Positions 43,998 through 51,988 of a DNA stretch of 64,000 nt are shown here, piece by piece. A program made the translations under genes and the position numbers. The notes beneath the pieces are model-generated. The model searched no databases. It saw nothing but the letters and a program-made list of their open reading frames with translations, and was not told where the DNA came from. Position 1 is the stretch's first letter. Every line of letters starts with the position of its first letter. Origin of the DNA: Spirochaetales bacterium (lineage in GTDB: Bacteria; Spirochaetota; Spirochaetia; JABEVK01); contig CANJXC010000010.1 of assembly GCA_947478845.1 (NCBI GenBank), forward strand, positions 62,001-126,000. The letters run 5' to 3'.

Positions 43998-44016
43998 TGG
44001 TTTTTCAGGAGAACTT

Positions 44017-44610
44017 ATGAAACCTACGCCCTTGGTCACCTTGGTCCTTTCGGCCCTTTTCGCAGGCCTGATGGCCGCTTCGGCTTTCTTCACGATACCG
44101 TTTCCTCAGGTTCCCATGGTCCTGGCCAATGCGTTCAGCTGGCTGGCCGGTCTTGTCCTCGGTCCTGTGTGGGGCGGTGTCTCGGTGGGCCTTTACCTGC
44201 TGCTCGGAGCCTTCGGCCTTCCCGTGTTTGCCGGTGGCCACGCCGGTGTGGGCACGCTTTTGGGCACCACGGGAGGCTTTCTGTTCGGTTACCTGCTGGC
44301 CGCCGTGGTGACAGGCCTTCTGCGTGATCCGTCCGGTCGAAGCGTATTGCGCACAGCTATGGCCACCCTGACGGGCGTTGCCTCGGTGTACCTCCTAGGA
44401 ACACCATGGCTTGCCTTTGTAGCCTTCCATGGCGCAGCAGGGTTCGAGGGAGCCAGTTTTGTGCAAGCTATCTGGTGGTCTATTGGTCAGACGGTTCCCG
44501 GACTTTTCGTTTTCGGCGATCTGATCAAGGCCGTTGGCGTCGTGGTAGTAACCCTAACCCTTGCTCGCCTCCCAGGACTTTCACGGCTATGGTTGAAATC
44601 CGAAACCTGA
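44017..44610 (+). CDS. bioY: Biotin transporter S-component BioY
   Basis: A 197-residue substrate-binding membrane component of an ECF vitamin transporter, with six helices. BioY features are clear: the first helices carry LVLSALFAGLMAASAFFTIPFPQVPMVLANAFSWLAGLVLGPVWGGVSVGLYLLLGAFGLPVFAGG (VPMxL and the GLPVFxGG motif) followed by GTTGGFLFGYLLAA. The last helix ends VPGLFVFGDLIKAVGVVVV with the acidic residue typical of the family. The gene is first in an operon in which every gene overlaps the next. The next two genes supply the ATPase and T-component, making a complete BioMNY-type importer. Confidence 0.93.
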   Translation: MKPTPLVTLVLSALFAGLMAASAFFTIPFPQVPMVLANAFSWLAGLVLGPVWGGVSVGLYLLLGAFGLPVFAGGHAGVGTLLGTTGGFLFGYLLAAVVTGLLRDPSGRSVLRTAMATLTGVASVYLLGTPWLAFVAFHGAAGFEGASFVQAIWWSIGQTVPGLFVFGDLIKAVGVVVVTLTLARLPGLSRLWLKSET

Positions 44611-45332
44611 GCCACCGTTTCGACGACGGCGCGTTGGGTCTCAACAACGTCAACCTGGCCCTAGGAGCCGGGGAGTTCGTTGTTCTCGCCGGGGAAAATG
44701 GCGCGGGAAAGTCGTTGCTCATGAGGCATTTGGTCGGTCTGGTGGCTCCCACTTCGGGCTCTATTCTGTATCGGGGGCGCGAAATCGGCCCGCAGTTGAA
44801 GCAAGTGCGCCAAGCCATCGGTCTCGTGTTTCAAGACAGTGGCGCCCAAATCGTCAGCCTCACCGTGGAAGAAGACGTGGGCTTTGGCCCGCGCAACCGG
44901 GGGTGGTCCCCTGCCGAGGTGGATCTGGCCATCACCAGTTCGCTTGAAGCGGTAGGCCTGCTAGGCCATCGCAAACAACCCTGCTCCCAGCTCTCAGGAG
45001 GGGAATTGCGCCGCGCCGCCATTGCCGGCGTTTTGGCCCTCAGGCCAGAGATTGTCGTGCTCGACGAGCCTTTTACGGGGCTGGACTTTCCTTCGGTGCA
45101 GGCTGTGCTGGGAACCTTGGTACGGCTGCATCAAACGGGAATCACGATTATTCTCTTGACTCATGAACTCGACAAGTGTCTGGCTCTGGCGACGCGTTTG
45201 GTCCTCATGAGTTCGGGAACAGTGATCGCTGATGGAGCTCCCACCGACCTGTGGGAACTCATCACCACTACGAACGTGCATCGGCCTCCCGGAGGCCCAG
45301 AAAAATTGGCAGAGATGACATGGCTCGCCTAG
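44589..45332 (+). CDS. bioM: ECF transporter ATPase (EcfA/BioM-type)
   Basis: A 247-residue ABC ATPase. It has Walker A AGENGAGKS, Q-loop GLVFQDSGAQIVSLTVEEDVGFGPRN (the FQD…V.EDV.FG.. pattern is diagnostic of ECF ATPases), signature QLSGGELRRAAIAGVLA, Walker B IVVLDEPFTGLD and H-loop LLTHELDKCLALATR. The start at 44589 overlaps bioY by 22 bp; the frame extends upstream but only as antiframe read inside bioY. It energises biotin uptake together with BioY and the T-component. One ATPase gene is present, so a homodimer is likely. Confidence 0.92.
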   Translation: MVEIRNLSHRFDDGALGLNNVNLALGAGEFVVLAGENGAGKSLLMRHLVGLVAPTSGSILYRGREIGPQLKQVRQAIGLVFQDSGAQIVSLTVEEDVGFGPRNRGWSPAEVDLAITSSLEAVGLLGHRKQPCSQLSGGELRRAAIAGVLALRPEIVVLDEPFTGLDFPSVQAVLGTLVRLHQTGITIILLTHELDKCLALATRLVLMSSGTVIADGAPTDLWELITTTNVHRPPGGPEKLAEMTWLA

Positions 45333-46033
45333 CACTTGCCTACCGGGGTACCAACCCGGCCGCTGCTTGGGATATCCGGTGGAGGCTGGTTTCGCTCACA
45401 GTGTACGCCGTGGCAGTGTTGTCGGTGGAATCCCTGAGGCTCGTGCCCCTCACGTTGGTGGTCGTCGTGCTGCTTCCTTGGGCAGGGCAGAAGTGGCGCG
45501 ACATCGGTGTTTTGTTGCGGGGTTTACTGGCGCTTTTTGGGTTCTTTTTGGGCGTTGGGCTTTTCCTCACGCCCACGTGGGCTCACGCCCAGCTGCTTCT
45601 GGTTCAAAGTGTTCGCCTTTTGCTTTTGTTTCTCGCCAGCCATTTTCTGATGGTGACAGCCACCCCCGATACGGTGGTGCGGGGCCTCCAGTGGTTTTTG
45701 TCGCCCTTGGGAGCCCGAAGGGCTTATTTGGGGGCCTCCATGGCGTCGTGGGCGCTAGCCTCGGTGCCCAAGATTCTCGCTCATGCCCAGGGTTTGCGGG
45801 AGGCGGCAGTGCTACGGGGACTTACCGGAAAGCAACCGCTGGTCTGGATGCGGCTTCTGTCGATTGGATTGCTGATCCGCGTCATCGAGACCTCGGCTGT
45901 CGTTGCTGAGGCGCTTGAAATGAGGGGTTTTGGGTCGCAAACTCCTCCCCATGGTCTGCTGGCCTCTACCAAGGACGCTGTGTTGGGCTTGATGCTGCTC
46001 GGGTGGTGTGCCCTTTGGATGATCTTGCCGTGA
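45320..46033 (+). CDS. bioN: ECF transporter T-component (EcfT/BioN-type)
   Basis: A 237-residue membrane coupling protein. Five hydrophobic segments and the two cytoplasmic coupling-helix motifs of EcfT are present (EAAVLRGLTG and ALEMRGFGS, variants of the Ala-Arg-Gly signatures that dock in the ATPases). ATG 45320 overlaps the ATPase gene by 13 bp. It bridges BioY and the ATPase in the cytoplasmic membrane. The stop overlaps the GTG start of the next gene. Confidence 0.88.
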   Translation: MARLALAYRGTNPAAAWDIRWRLVSLTVYAVAVLSVESLRLVPLTLVVVVLLPWAGQKWRDIGVLLRGLLALFGFFLGVGLFLTPTWAHAQLLLVQSVRLLLLFLASHFLMVTATPDTVVRGLQWFLSPLGARRAYLGASMASWALASVPKILAHAQGLREAAVLRGLTGKQPLVWMRLLSIGLLIRVIETSAVVAEALEMRGFGSQTPPHGLLASTKDAVLGLMLLGWCALWMILP

Positions 46034-46950
46034 AAAAAATACCTTGGGGCAGTGTTTCGCTCGTTGCGGCCTTTGTGGGATGGCTCGTGGCAAACCTCCT
46101 CGATTGGCCACCGGGTGTACCAACCGAACTCTTGCGGGCCTTCTTCGATGGGTCTCTTGCCGGAGCCCTCGCGGACTGGTTTGCCGTCACGGCGCTGTTC
46201 CGCAAGCCGGCGGGGCTTCCCCTGCCGCACACCGATTTATTGGTGCGACGCAAGGAAGACTTGGCACGGGCCATCCCTGAGTTTCTGGGTCAGTTTCTGG
46301 AAACCTCCTCCCTGGCGCCTTTAGTTCAGAAATTGGACTTTGCCGCGTCGCTGGAGTCCCACTTCGACCTAGCACAGCTTTCGGATTTGTTTGCCAAGCC
46401 TGAGGCCGCACAGTGGTCACAGCAGGCTCTAACGGCGGCCTCAAAAATTCTCCTTGAAGACCTGCGAAGACGCAGGCCAGAACTTGTGGATCCACTCACC
46501 GCCATGGTAAAACGCCGTGCAGGCTGGAAAGGACTTTTTGTGGGAACTGATACCGTGGACGAGATGTTGCAGGGGCTCTTGGATGAGCTAGAGGCCTTCC
46601 ACGCCGACCTCTCTCATCCTCTGCGACCCCTGTTGATCCGTGCCGCGGCAGAGGCGCTCAGCCGCTGGGGTGAAGAAAAACCCTGGGGACGCACCGATGC
46701 CTCGAGGGCCGCCTTTAACCACCAGGCCGCGAACATGGTGTTGCAATTTTGGGAAGTGACTCGAGTTCCCGAGCGGCTTTCGGCCTCACTCACTTATGTT
46801 TTAATGCATACCGATGCACGCCAACTCTCCGAGCGCATCCGCAGTGCTGTGGGCCAAGACCTGCAAGCTATCCGGGTCAACGGTGCTTTGGTAGGCGGAA
46901 TCGCAGGGGTCTTGCTCAGCCAGTGCGCACACCTTATTCTAGGGCGATGA
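46030..46950 (+). CDS. DUF445 family membrane-associated protein
   Basis: A 306-residue protein of the DUF445 family: an N-terminal hydrophobic segment (WGSVSLVAAFVGWLVANLLDWP), then the family hallmark FDGSLAGALADWFAVTALFRKPAGLPLPHTDLLVRRKEDLARAIPEFL, a long helical middle and a C-terminal membrane segment NGALVGGIAGVLLSQCAHLILGR. The GTG start at 46030 overlaps the bioN stop (GTGA), which is preferred over an upstream in-frame GTG. The function of the family is not known; its presence in the biotin transport operon could be chance or point to membrane maintenance. Confidence 0.88.
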   Translation: MKKIPWGSVSLVAAFVGWLVANLLDWPPGVPTELLRAFFDGSLAGALADWFAVTALFRKPAGLPLPHTDLLVRRKEDLARAIPEFLGQFLETSSLAPLVQKLDFAASLESHFDLAQLSDLFAKPEAAQWSQQALTAASKILLEDLRRRRPELVDPLTAMVKRRAGWKGLFVGTDTVDEMLQGLLDELEAFHADLSHPLRPLLIRAAAEALSRWGEEKPWGRTDASRAAFNHQAANMVLQFWEVTRVPERLSASLTYVLMHTDARQLSERIRSAVGQDLQAIRVNGALVGGIAGVLLSQCAHLILGR

Positions 46951-48065
46951 AAGTCACCCAGGAACGTCGCAGGTTTCGCGAAAATTGGCAGGCAGAAAGC
47001 GAAGCGGTCTTCCTCTACCGACGCTTGAAAGACAACGAAGAGAATCCAAAGCTCAAAGATGTGTACGAAAAACTGGCCCTCAATGAAGAAAAACATGTGG
47101 CCATCTGGGCTTCAAAACTCCGCGAACTTGGTGCTGATCCGACCCACTTTCGTCCCCGCCTGAAATCCCGCGTTCTGGCACTTCTGGTGCGTACTATGGG
47201 AGCCGGTTCGGTTATTCCGCTGATCGCCTCCATTGAGCGCAATGCCGCTGATGAATATGCAGGACAGACCGAAAGCGAGATTCCTTCGCTGGTTCGCGAT
47301 GAATCCAGCCACGCCCGGGTTTTCGCGCATCTCGCCCGCTCCGGATCCGGACTAGAAGGCAGCGCACTGGCCAGATTTGAAGGACGCCATCATACCGGGG
47401 GCAACGCACTGCGGGCCGGGGTCCTCGGGGCCAATGACGGCTTGGTGAGCGTGTTTTGCATCGTCATGGGTGTAGCCGGTGCCGGAGTGTCTAGTTCGGT
47501 TATTTTGGTAACCGGGGTTGCTGGCCTGCTGGCTTGTGCGCTTTCCATGGCGCTGGGCGAGTGGCTCAGTGTGCAAAACGCCCGCGAGCTCTACCAGAAT
47601 CAACTTCGCATTGAGGAACAGGAACTCGAAGAAGCTCCCGAGGAAGAAAAAGAAGAGCTCACGCTCATTTATCAAGCCAAGGGCATCGAAAGAGCGCAAG
47701 CCGAATTGATGGTGGCGCAGATTTTCCAAGACAAAGCCACGGCCATCGACACCTTGGTACGTGAGGAACTGGCTATCGACCCGAAGGAATTGGGTGGTTC
47801 CGCTTGGGAGGCGGCGCTGACCAGCTTCGTGCTTTGTCTGGTGGGGGGAATCCTACCCGTGTTCCCCTATTTTCTGCTTTCGGGGACCGCAGCCCTCGAA
47901 GGAAGCGCCTTGGCCTCCGTTGTGGGCCTGTTCATACTTGGTTTGATCAGCTCTCTGATCACCGGGCTCAACTGGGTGTGGGGAAGTGCACGCCAAATCT
48001 TGTTCGGTGTTGCCGCCGCCGCCGTAACCTTTGGTATCGGTATGCTGATTAGTCGCTTTTCGTGA
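46947..48065 (+). CDS. Ferritin-like/VIT1 fusion membrane protein (MbfA-like)
   Basis: A 372-residue protein joining an N-terminal ferritin-like four-helix domain with a C-terminal VIT1/CCC1 transporter domain. The ferritin part (about 1-145) has diiron-type Glu/His residues: ENWQAESEAVFLYRRL, LNEEKHVAIW and VRDESSHARVF. The transporter part (about 155-372) has GNALRAGVLGANDGLVSVFCIVMGVAGA and ALGEWLSVQNARELYQNQL. MbfA-type fusions are Fe/Mn exporters that protect against metal and peroxide stress. The ATG overlaps the DUF445 stop as ATGA; it is last in the five-gene operon. A longer frame upstream is unlike the family and lies in DUF445. Confidence 0.9.
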   Translation: MKVTQERRRFRENWQAESEAVFLYRRLKDNEENPKLKDVYEKLALNEEKHVAIWASKLRELGADPTHFRPRLKSRVLALLVRTMGAGSVIPLIASIERNAADEYAGQTESEIPSLVRDESSHARVFAHLARSGSGLEGSALARFEGRHHTGGNALRAGVLGANDGLVSVFCIVMGVAGAGVSSSVILVTGVAGLLACALSMALGEWLSVQNARELYQNQLRIEEQELEEAPEEEKEELTLIYQAKGIERAQAELMVAQIFQDKATAIDTLVREELAIDPKELGGSAWEAALTSFVLCLVGGILPVFPYFLLSGTAALEGSALASVVGLFILGLISSLITGLNWVWGSARQILFGVAAAAVTFGIGMLISRFS

Positions 48066-48096
48066 TCTCGCTGTGAGCCTCAGGGAAGGCGGTTGC

Positions 48097-48633
48097 TCAG
48101 TTGAGCCGGTTGCGGATCACCAAGGCCTCGGCCGTGACGGACCTGACCCACAACTCCCCGTCTTGAATCGTAGCCGACAGGTCCATCGATTTACTGGCAA
48201 GGGTGGCTAGATGAGCAACTTGCTCAGGACCAACATGGTATACAGCGAGGTTCCGGGCTTTGGCGACTCGATTGGCGACGGTGTCCCACCAAAGAGCGGG
48301 GTTCCCGCGGCTGTGGTAGAGAACAACTTGTCTCGAGCGCCCACAAGCCCTCAGGATCGTTTTTTCGTCAGGCTGACCCACATCGATCCAAGTTTCTACC
48401 TCGCCGGCGAGGGATTTTTCCCAGAGTTCGGGTTCATTGGGGTCGATCATGCCCTTGGCGAAGGCCAAGCGGTCGCTCGCATGCCAACAATAAGCCGCCA
48501 ACCGCAACATGAGTCGTTCCTCGTTTTCACTTGGGTGCATAGCCATGGTGAGTTCGATGTCGGAGTAATAGCTGCGGTCCATATCGGAAAGGTTGAGTCG
48601 TACCCGGAAGACTGTGGACCGCGGTGCCATCAC
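48097..48633 (-). CDS. yaeQ: YaeQ family protein
   Basis: A 178-residue YaeQ-family protein (PD-(D/E)XK-like fold). Matches to the family run throughout: VFRVRLNLSDMDRSYYSDIELTMAMHPSENEERLMLRLAAYC, LWEKSLAGEVETWIDVGQPDEKTILRACGRSRQVVLYHSRG and WWDTVANRVAKARNLAVYHV. The acidic E-x-W-I-D-x-GQPDEK cluster corresponds to the nuclease-like site. The biological role is unclear. The start overlaps the tyrS stop by 4 bp. Confidence 0.92.
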   Translation of the reverse strand: MMAPRSTVFRVRLNLSDMDRSYYSDIELTMAMHPSENEERLMLRLAAYCWHASDRLAFAKGMIDPNEPELWEKSLAGEVETWIDVGQPDEKTILRACGRSRQVVLYHSRGNPALWWDTVANRVAKARNLAVYHVGPEQVAHLATLASKSMDLSATIQDGELWVRSVTAEALVIRNRLN

Positions 48634-49868
48634 CCGGCCACCACAAAGCGGAACAACCGTTTTTTTCCGGCGCGCAGAAAAAGGGCGCCGTCCACCACAG
48701 ACTTTGAAGTGGCCAAGGCCTCCACCGAGTCGATTTTTGTTTCGTTGACCGTAGCCCCACCCTGCTGAATCAGCTGCCGGGCTTCGCGCTTGGAAGGCAC
48801 AAGGCCCGATTCGACCAGCAAATCGACAAAGGGAACTCCAGCCTCAAGCCGGCTACCGGAGAGTTCGGCAGACGGAATCGCGCTGACGTCGGCACCTATT
48901 CCGGGGGCGCCAAAGGCGCTTTGGGCGGCACCACGGGCTTGATCGGCCTGCTCTTTTCCATGAACCAGAGCCGTCATTTCCCAGGCAAGACGCTCCTTGG
49001 CCAGATTGATGCGCTGGTCTCGGTGCTCGGTGAGCTGCTCGATTTCTTGCAATTCGAGAAACGTGAAAATCTTAAAGAACTTGGCCACATCGTCGTCGTG
49101 GACGTTGCGCCAGTATTGGTAGAACTCAAACACCGGGGTTTTGTCCGGGTCGAGATAAATCGCGCCTTTTTCGGTTTTGCCCATTTTTTTGCCGTCGCTT
49201 GTCGTGAGCAAAGGGAAGGTGAGAACAAACACTTCGTCGCCACCCATGCGCCGGGTGAGGTCGATGCCGGAAACCATGTTTCCCCACTGGTCATCGCCCC
49301 CTACCTGCAACCGCACTCCGTGGAGTTGGTTGAGTTTCATGAAGTCGTAGCTCTGCAGAAGGATGTAGTTGAACTCGATGAAACTGAGACCCGTTTCCAG
49401 GCGCATCTTGTAGGTTTCAAACGCCAGCATGCGGTTGACACTGAAATGCACCCCCACTTCCCGGAGCATCTGGATGTAGTTGAGCTGGAGCAACCACTGC
49501 GCATTGTCGGCCATGATGGCCTTACCGGGAGAAAAATCCAGAAACTTCTCCAGTTGGCCACGGAAACCCAGTGAGTTTTCGGCAATCGTTTTATCATCGA
49601 GCAACCTGCGCATTTCGGATTTTCCGGTGGGGTCGCCAATGCGGCAAGTACCACCCCCTACGAGGGCTACAGGCCTGTGTCCTGATCGCTGCAGGTGAGC
49701 CATGGCCATGACGGGAACTAAATGGCCGACGGTTAGGCTCGGCCCTGTCGGATCAAACCCGCAATACAGGCTCACGGGCCCGGCAGCCATAAGTTTCGCC
49801 AAGCCCGTTTCATCGGAACACTGCTGGAACAGGCCCCTCTGTTTCATCACTGTTAACGCATCCGTCAT
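48630..49868 (-). CDS. tyrS: Tyrosyl-tRNA synthetase
   Basis: A 412-residue class I aminoacyl-tRNA synthetase. The Rossmann domain has the HIGH-like GFDPTGPSLTVGHLVPVM (about residues 38-55), the tyrosine-pocket strands NYIQMLREVGVHFSVNRML and QSYDFMKLNQLHGVRLQVGGDDQWGNMVSGIDL, and the KMSKS-loop variant GKKMGKTEKGAIYLD. A C-terminal S4 RNA-binding domain (VDLLVESGLVPSKREARQLIQQGGATVNETKI) ends the protein. It attaches tyrosine to tRNA-Tyr in the cytoplasm. A good promoter lies just upstream; no T-box was seen in the short leader. Confidence 0.95.
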   Translation of the reverse strand: MTDALTVMKQRGLFQQCSDETGLAKLMAAGPVSLYCGFDPTGPSLTVGHLVPVMAMAHLQRSGHRPVALVGGGTCRIGDPTGKSEMRRLLDDKTIAENSLGFRGQLEKFLDFSPGKAIMADNAQWLLQLNYIQMLREVGVHFSVNRMLAFETYKMRLETGLSFIEFNYILLQSYDFMKLNQLHGVRLQVGGDDQWGNMVSGIDLTRRMGGDEVFVLTFPLLTTSDGKKMGKTEKGAIYLDPDKTPVFEFYQYWRNVHDDDVAKFFKIFTFLELQEIEQLTEHRDQRINLAKERLAWEMTALVHGKEQADQARGAAQSAFGAPGIGADVSAIPSAELSGSRLEAGVPFVDLLVESGLVPSKREARQLIQQGGATVNETKIDSVEALATSKSVVDGALFLRAGKKRLFRFVVAG

Positions 49869-49897
49869 CGTACCTACTCCCGGGAAAAACCCCCACG

Positions 49898-49926
49898 AAT
49901 GTAGCCTTTGCCGATAGGTGTTTCAA
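49898..49926 (-). promoter_or_regulatory. Promoter of tyrS-yaeQ
   Basis: Reading leftward: TTGAAA (49926-49921), 17-bp spacer, TACATT (49903-49898). The predicted transcript starts near 49891, leaving a leader of about 22 nt that contains GGGAGTAGG before the ATG at 49868. The -35 box overlaps the stop codon of the upstream TVP38-like gene. Confidence 0.6.
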
Positions 49927-50645
49927 GGGCCAGAAGGCGGCTCGCCGGGGGCCAAAGTCTCGAGCCACGACATGAGCGGTTTTCGGAACACGAGCCCCAG
50001 CAAAAGGCAAGCCACGGCCAGGCCTCCTATCGCAAACACGATAGTCCAGTTTTCGTGCGCGGCTGCTTCCCCAATGAGCATGGCGCCGATGAGTGCGGGG
50101 GTGTGCCCCACCAGTGAAACCGCCAAAAAAACCCAAAGGTTGAGTTTAGTGAGGCCTCCAAGGTAGGAAAGAATATGCTTGGGAAGTCCCGGAATCAGAA
50201 ACAGAAAAAAGAAGACTACCAGAGCTCGCGGGCCCGATACCAGAGCTTCAAACTCTGCCACCTGTTTCTCGCCAAAAATCCGCTGCACAAAGGACAAACC
50301 AAGCCGCCGCGCCAGCAACACACAGAAGACCGTGGCCATGCCCGTCCCTAACGTGGCCCAAATTGTTCCCCACACGGCTCCAAAAAGAAAACCCCCAGCA
50401 ATCATGGGGATTTCGCCAGGAAGAATCACCGTGACACCCAGAAAAAAATTGAGCGCCACATAAACCGCGGGAGCCCAGGCACCGAAAGGTGCCATCCAGG
50501 CTTTGATCTTTTCAGGGTCGGTGGCCAGTCCCCAAACAAGGTCCCAGTGAACCACCATTGCCACCACCAAAGAAAGCAGGACGATGACCAATAAAAAAGG
50601 TCCGACCCAGTCGGAAGCGGTTTTCGGTTTCAGCGGGTGTTTCAT
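49923..50645 (-). CDS. TVP38/TMEM64 family (DedA-like) membrane protein
   Basis: A 240-residue inner-membrane protein with about five helices. The SNARE-associated/VTT domain is evident: FGAWAPAVYVALNFFLGVTVILPGEIPMIAGGFLFGAVWGTIWATLGTGMATVFCVLLARRLG, followed by RALVVFFFLFLIPGLPKHILSYLGGLTKLNLWVFLAVSLVGHTPALIGAMLIG. The GExPxxxGGxLFG motif sits in a re-entrant loop. Relatives are implicated in phospholipid scrambling and proton-motive-force homeostasis. Cotranscription with tyrS is possible but tyrS has its own promoter. Confidence 0.9.
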   Translation of the reverse strand: MKHPLKPKTASDWVGPFLLVIVLLSLVVAMVVHWDLVWGLATDPEKIKAWMAPFGAWAPAVYVALNFFLGVTVILPGEIPMIAGGFLFGAVWGTIWATLGTGMATVFCVLLARRLGLSFVQRIFGEKQVAEFEALVSGPRALVVFFFLFLIPGLPKHILSYLGGLTKLNLWVFLAVSLVGHTPALIGAMLIGEAAAHENWTIVFAIGGLAVACLLLGLVFRKPLMSWLETLAPGEPPSGP

Positions 50646-50775
50646 TTACTTCAAGCTAACCAATGGTATCCTGTTAGGGAAGCAGCAGTCAGGGCGACCA
50701 ACCATTCTCAACTTGCCTCGAGGCCTGAGAACGCAGGCAAAGTGCTTGTTTCCTAGCTCCCGCCTCAACGGGCTC

Positions 50776-51393
50776 CTAAAGGATAAGCGTGAAGGCCAAA
50801 GTGATGACCGTCACACCGATGAGCAGGTCGAGAACTCGCCACGTGATTGGCCTACGGAACACCGGGGCCAGAAGCGCGGCGCCATAAGCTAGGCCGAAAA
50901 ACCACACCGTCGATACACTTGCGGTGCCCAGCACAAACCAAGGCTGTTCCGACAAAATGTGCCGTCCTCCCAAAGTTCCCAGCAAAATCATGTCTAGCCA
51001 AACGTGGGGATTGAGCAGGGTGAAGCCAAGCAGCAGGATCACAGTCCGGCCCAAACTCTGAGGTTCTCCACCCGGGTTTCCCTCCAGTATACTGGGCTTC
51101 CAGGCTTTCCAAAGGCTGTTTGCGCCAAACCAGAGCAGGTAAGCTGCTCCCAACCAGGTGACACTAGCCAAAAGGAAGGGAAACTGCAGAAAAAGCGCCC
51201 CTAACCCCAAAACCCCCGCCGTACAAAGGCTCAAGTCGAAGAGGCTACACAGTAAGGCCGTAACGAACACGTGCTCGCGCTTGAGGCCTTGCTTGAGCAC
51301 AAAGGCATTCTGTGCGCCTATGGCTACGATAAGGCCTATGCAGACGACCACGCCTTCAGCAAGTGCTGCGGCCATTCCTGGGGTCCAATTCAT
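50776..51393 (-). CDS. LysE/ArgO family amino-acid exporter
   Basis: A 205-residue membrane exporter with six helices. The family start GVVVCIGLIVAIGAQNAFVLKQGLKREHVFVTALLCSLFDLSLCTAGVLG is nearly canonical for ArgO/LysE (GAQNAFVLKQG), and GFTLLNPHVWLDMILLGTLGG supplies the NPH motif of helix 4. It exports arginine/lysine-type basic amino acids in relatives. ATG 51393 (MNWTP) is preferred to an open start 16 codons upstream. It diverges from a small unknown gene across 46 bp; no LysG/ArgP-type regulator adjoins. Confidence 0.93.
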   Translation of the reverse strand: MNWTPGMAAALAEGVVVCIGLIVAIGAQNAFVLKQGLKREHVFVTALLCSLFDLSLCTAGVLGLGALFLQFPFLLASVTWLGAAYLLWFGANSLWKAWKPSILEGNPGGEPQSLGRTVILLLGFTLLNPHVWLDMILLGTLGGRHILSEQPWFVLGTASVSTVWFFGLAYGAALLAPVFRRPITWRVLDLLIGVTVITLAFTLIL

Positions 51394-51439
51394 GCAACAG
51401 AGGCTATCACAACCTCGACAGCTTGCGTATCCTGTTCCC

Positions 51440-51988
51440 ATGTCACCTGATTTGAACTCTCTTTGTCAGGCTCTTGAGGCCGCCTTCTTTGTCTCTGACG
51501 ACCCTCGACTGGTTGAAAGCTGGCGCGAGCTGCATTCTCTGGACCTCACCTCGGGACTCTCGGCTGAGGTGTCGGGTATTCGCAATACCCGGATTCTTGC
51601 CCTTTGGGAAGCTTGGGGCCTACCCACGGCCTCCGTCGCGGCTCTAGTGCTTGCTCCTTTGGCCTTGGCCATCTGGGCCGACCGAAAAGTGGATTCGCAC
51701 GAAAGACGGGTGATGTTGTCGGCTCTGCAAGACACCATTTTTTTCGGCACCATCGTGCAAGACATCGTGAACGCTTGGCTCGAACGCACCCCGGGGGATG
51801 ACCTTTTGGCGGCCTGGGAAAACCTGATAGGGGCTCTGCATCAGCTTACCCCACCAGTGGACCGCAAGCTTCTTGCCGAAGAGATTCTGAAAATGCCCAA
51901 AACCCTTTCCCACCGAGGATCCAAGGAGAAAGCTGTGTTGGAACGCCTCACCCAAGCCTTTGGCCTTTCGCTGACGGGTACTCCATGA
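51440..51988 (+). CDS. Uncharacterised 182-residue protein, TerB-like segment
   Basis: Not a family I can name with confidence. It is all-helical by appearance. A hydrophobic helix (SVAALVLAPLALAIWA) runs into DRKVDSHERRVMLSALQ, which resembles the acidic ADGxVdxxErrxl loop of TerB-like domains, followed by NAWLERTPGDDLLAAWENLIGALHQ. The start was placed at the ATG 51440 because the open frame upstream lies opposite the exporter gene. Its last bases overlap the next gene's start (ATGA), so it is coupled to the FMN oxidase gene. Confidence 0.7.
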   Translation: MSPDLNSLCQALEAAFFVSDDPRLVESWRELHSLDLTSGLSAEVSGIRNTRILALWEAWGLPTASVAALVLAPLALAIWADRKVDSHERRVMLSALQDTIFFGTIVQDIVNAWLERTPGDDLLAAWENLIGALHQLTPPVDRKLLAEEILKMPKTLSHRGSKEKAVLERLTQAFGLSLTGTP

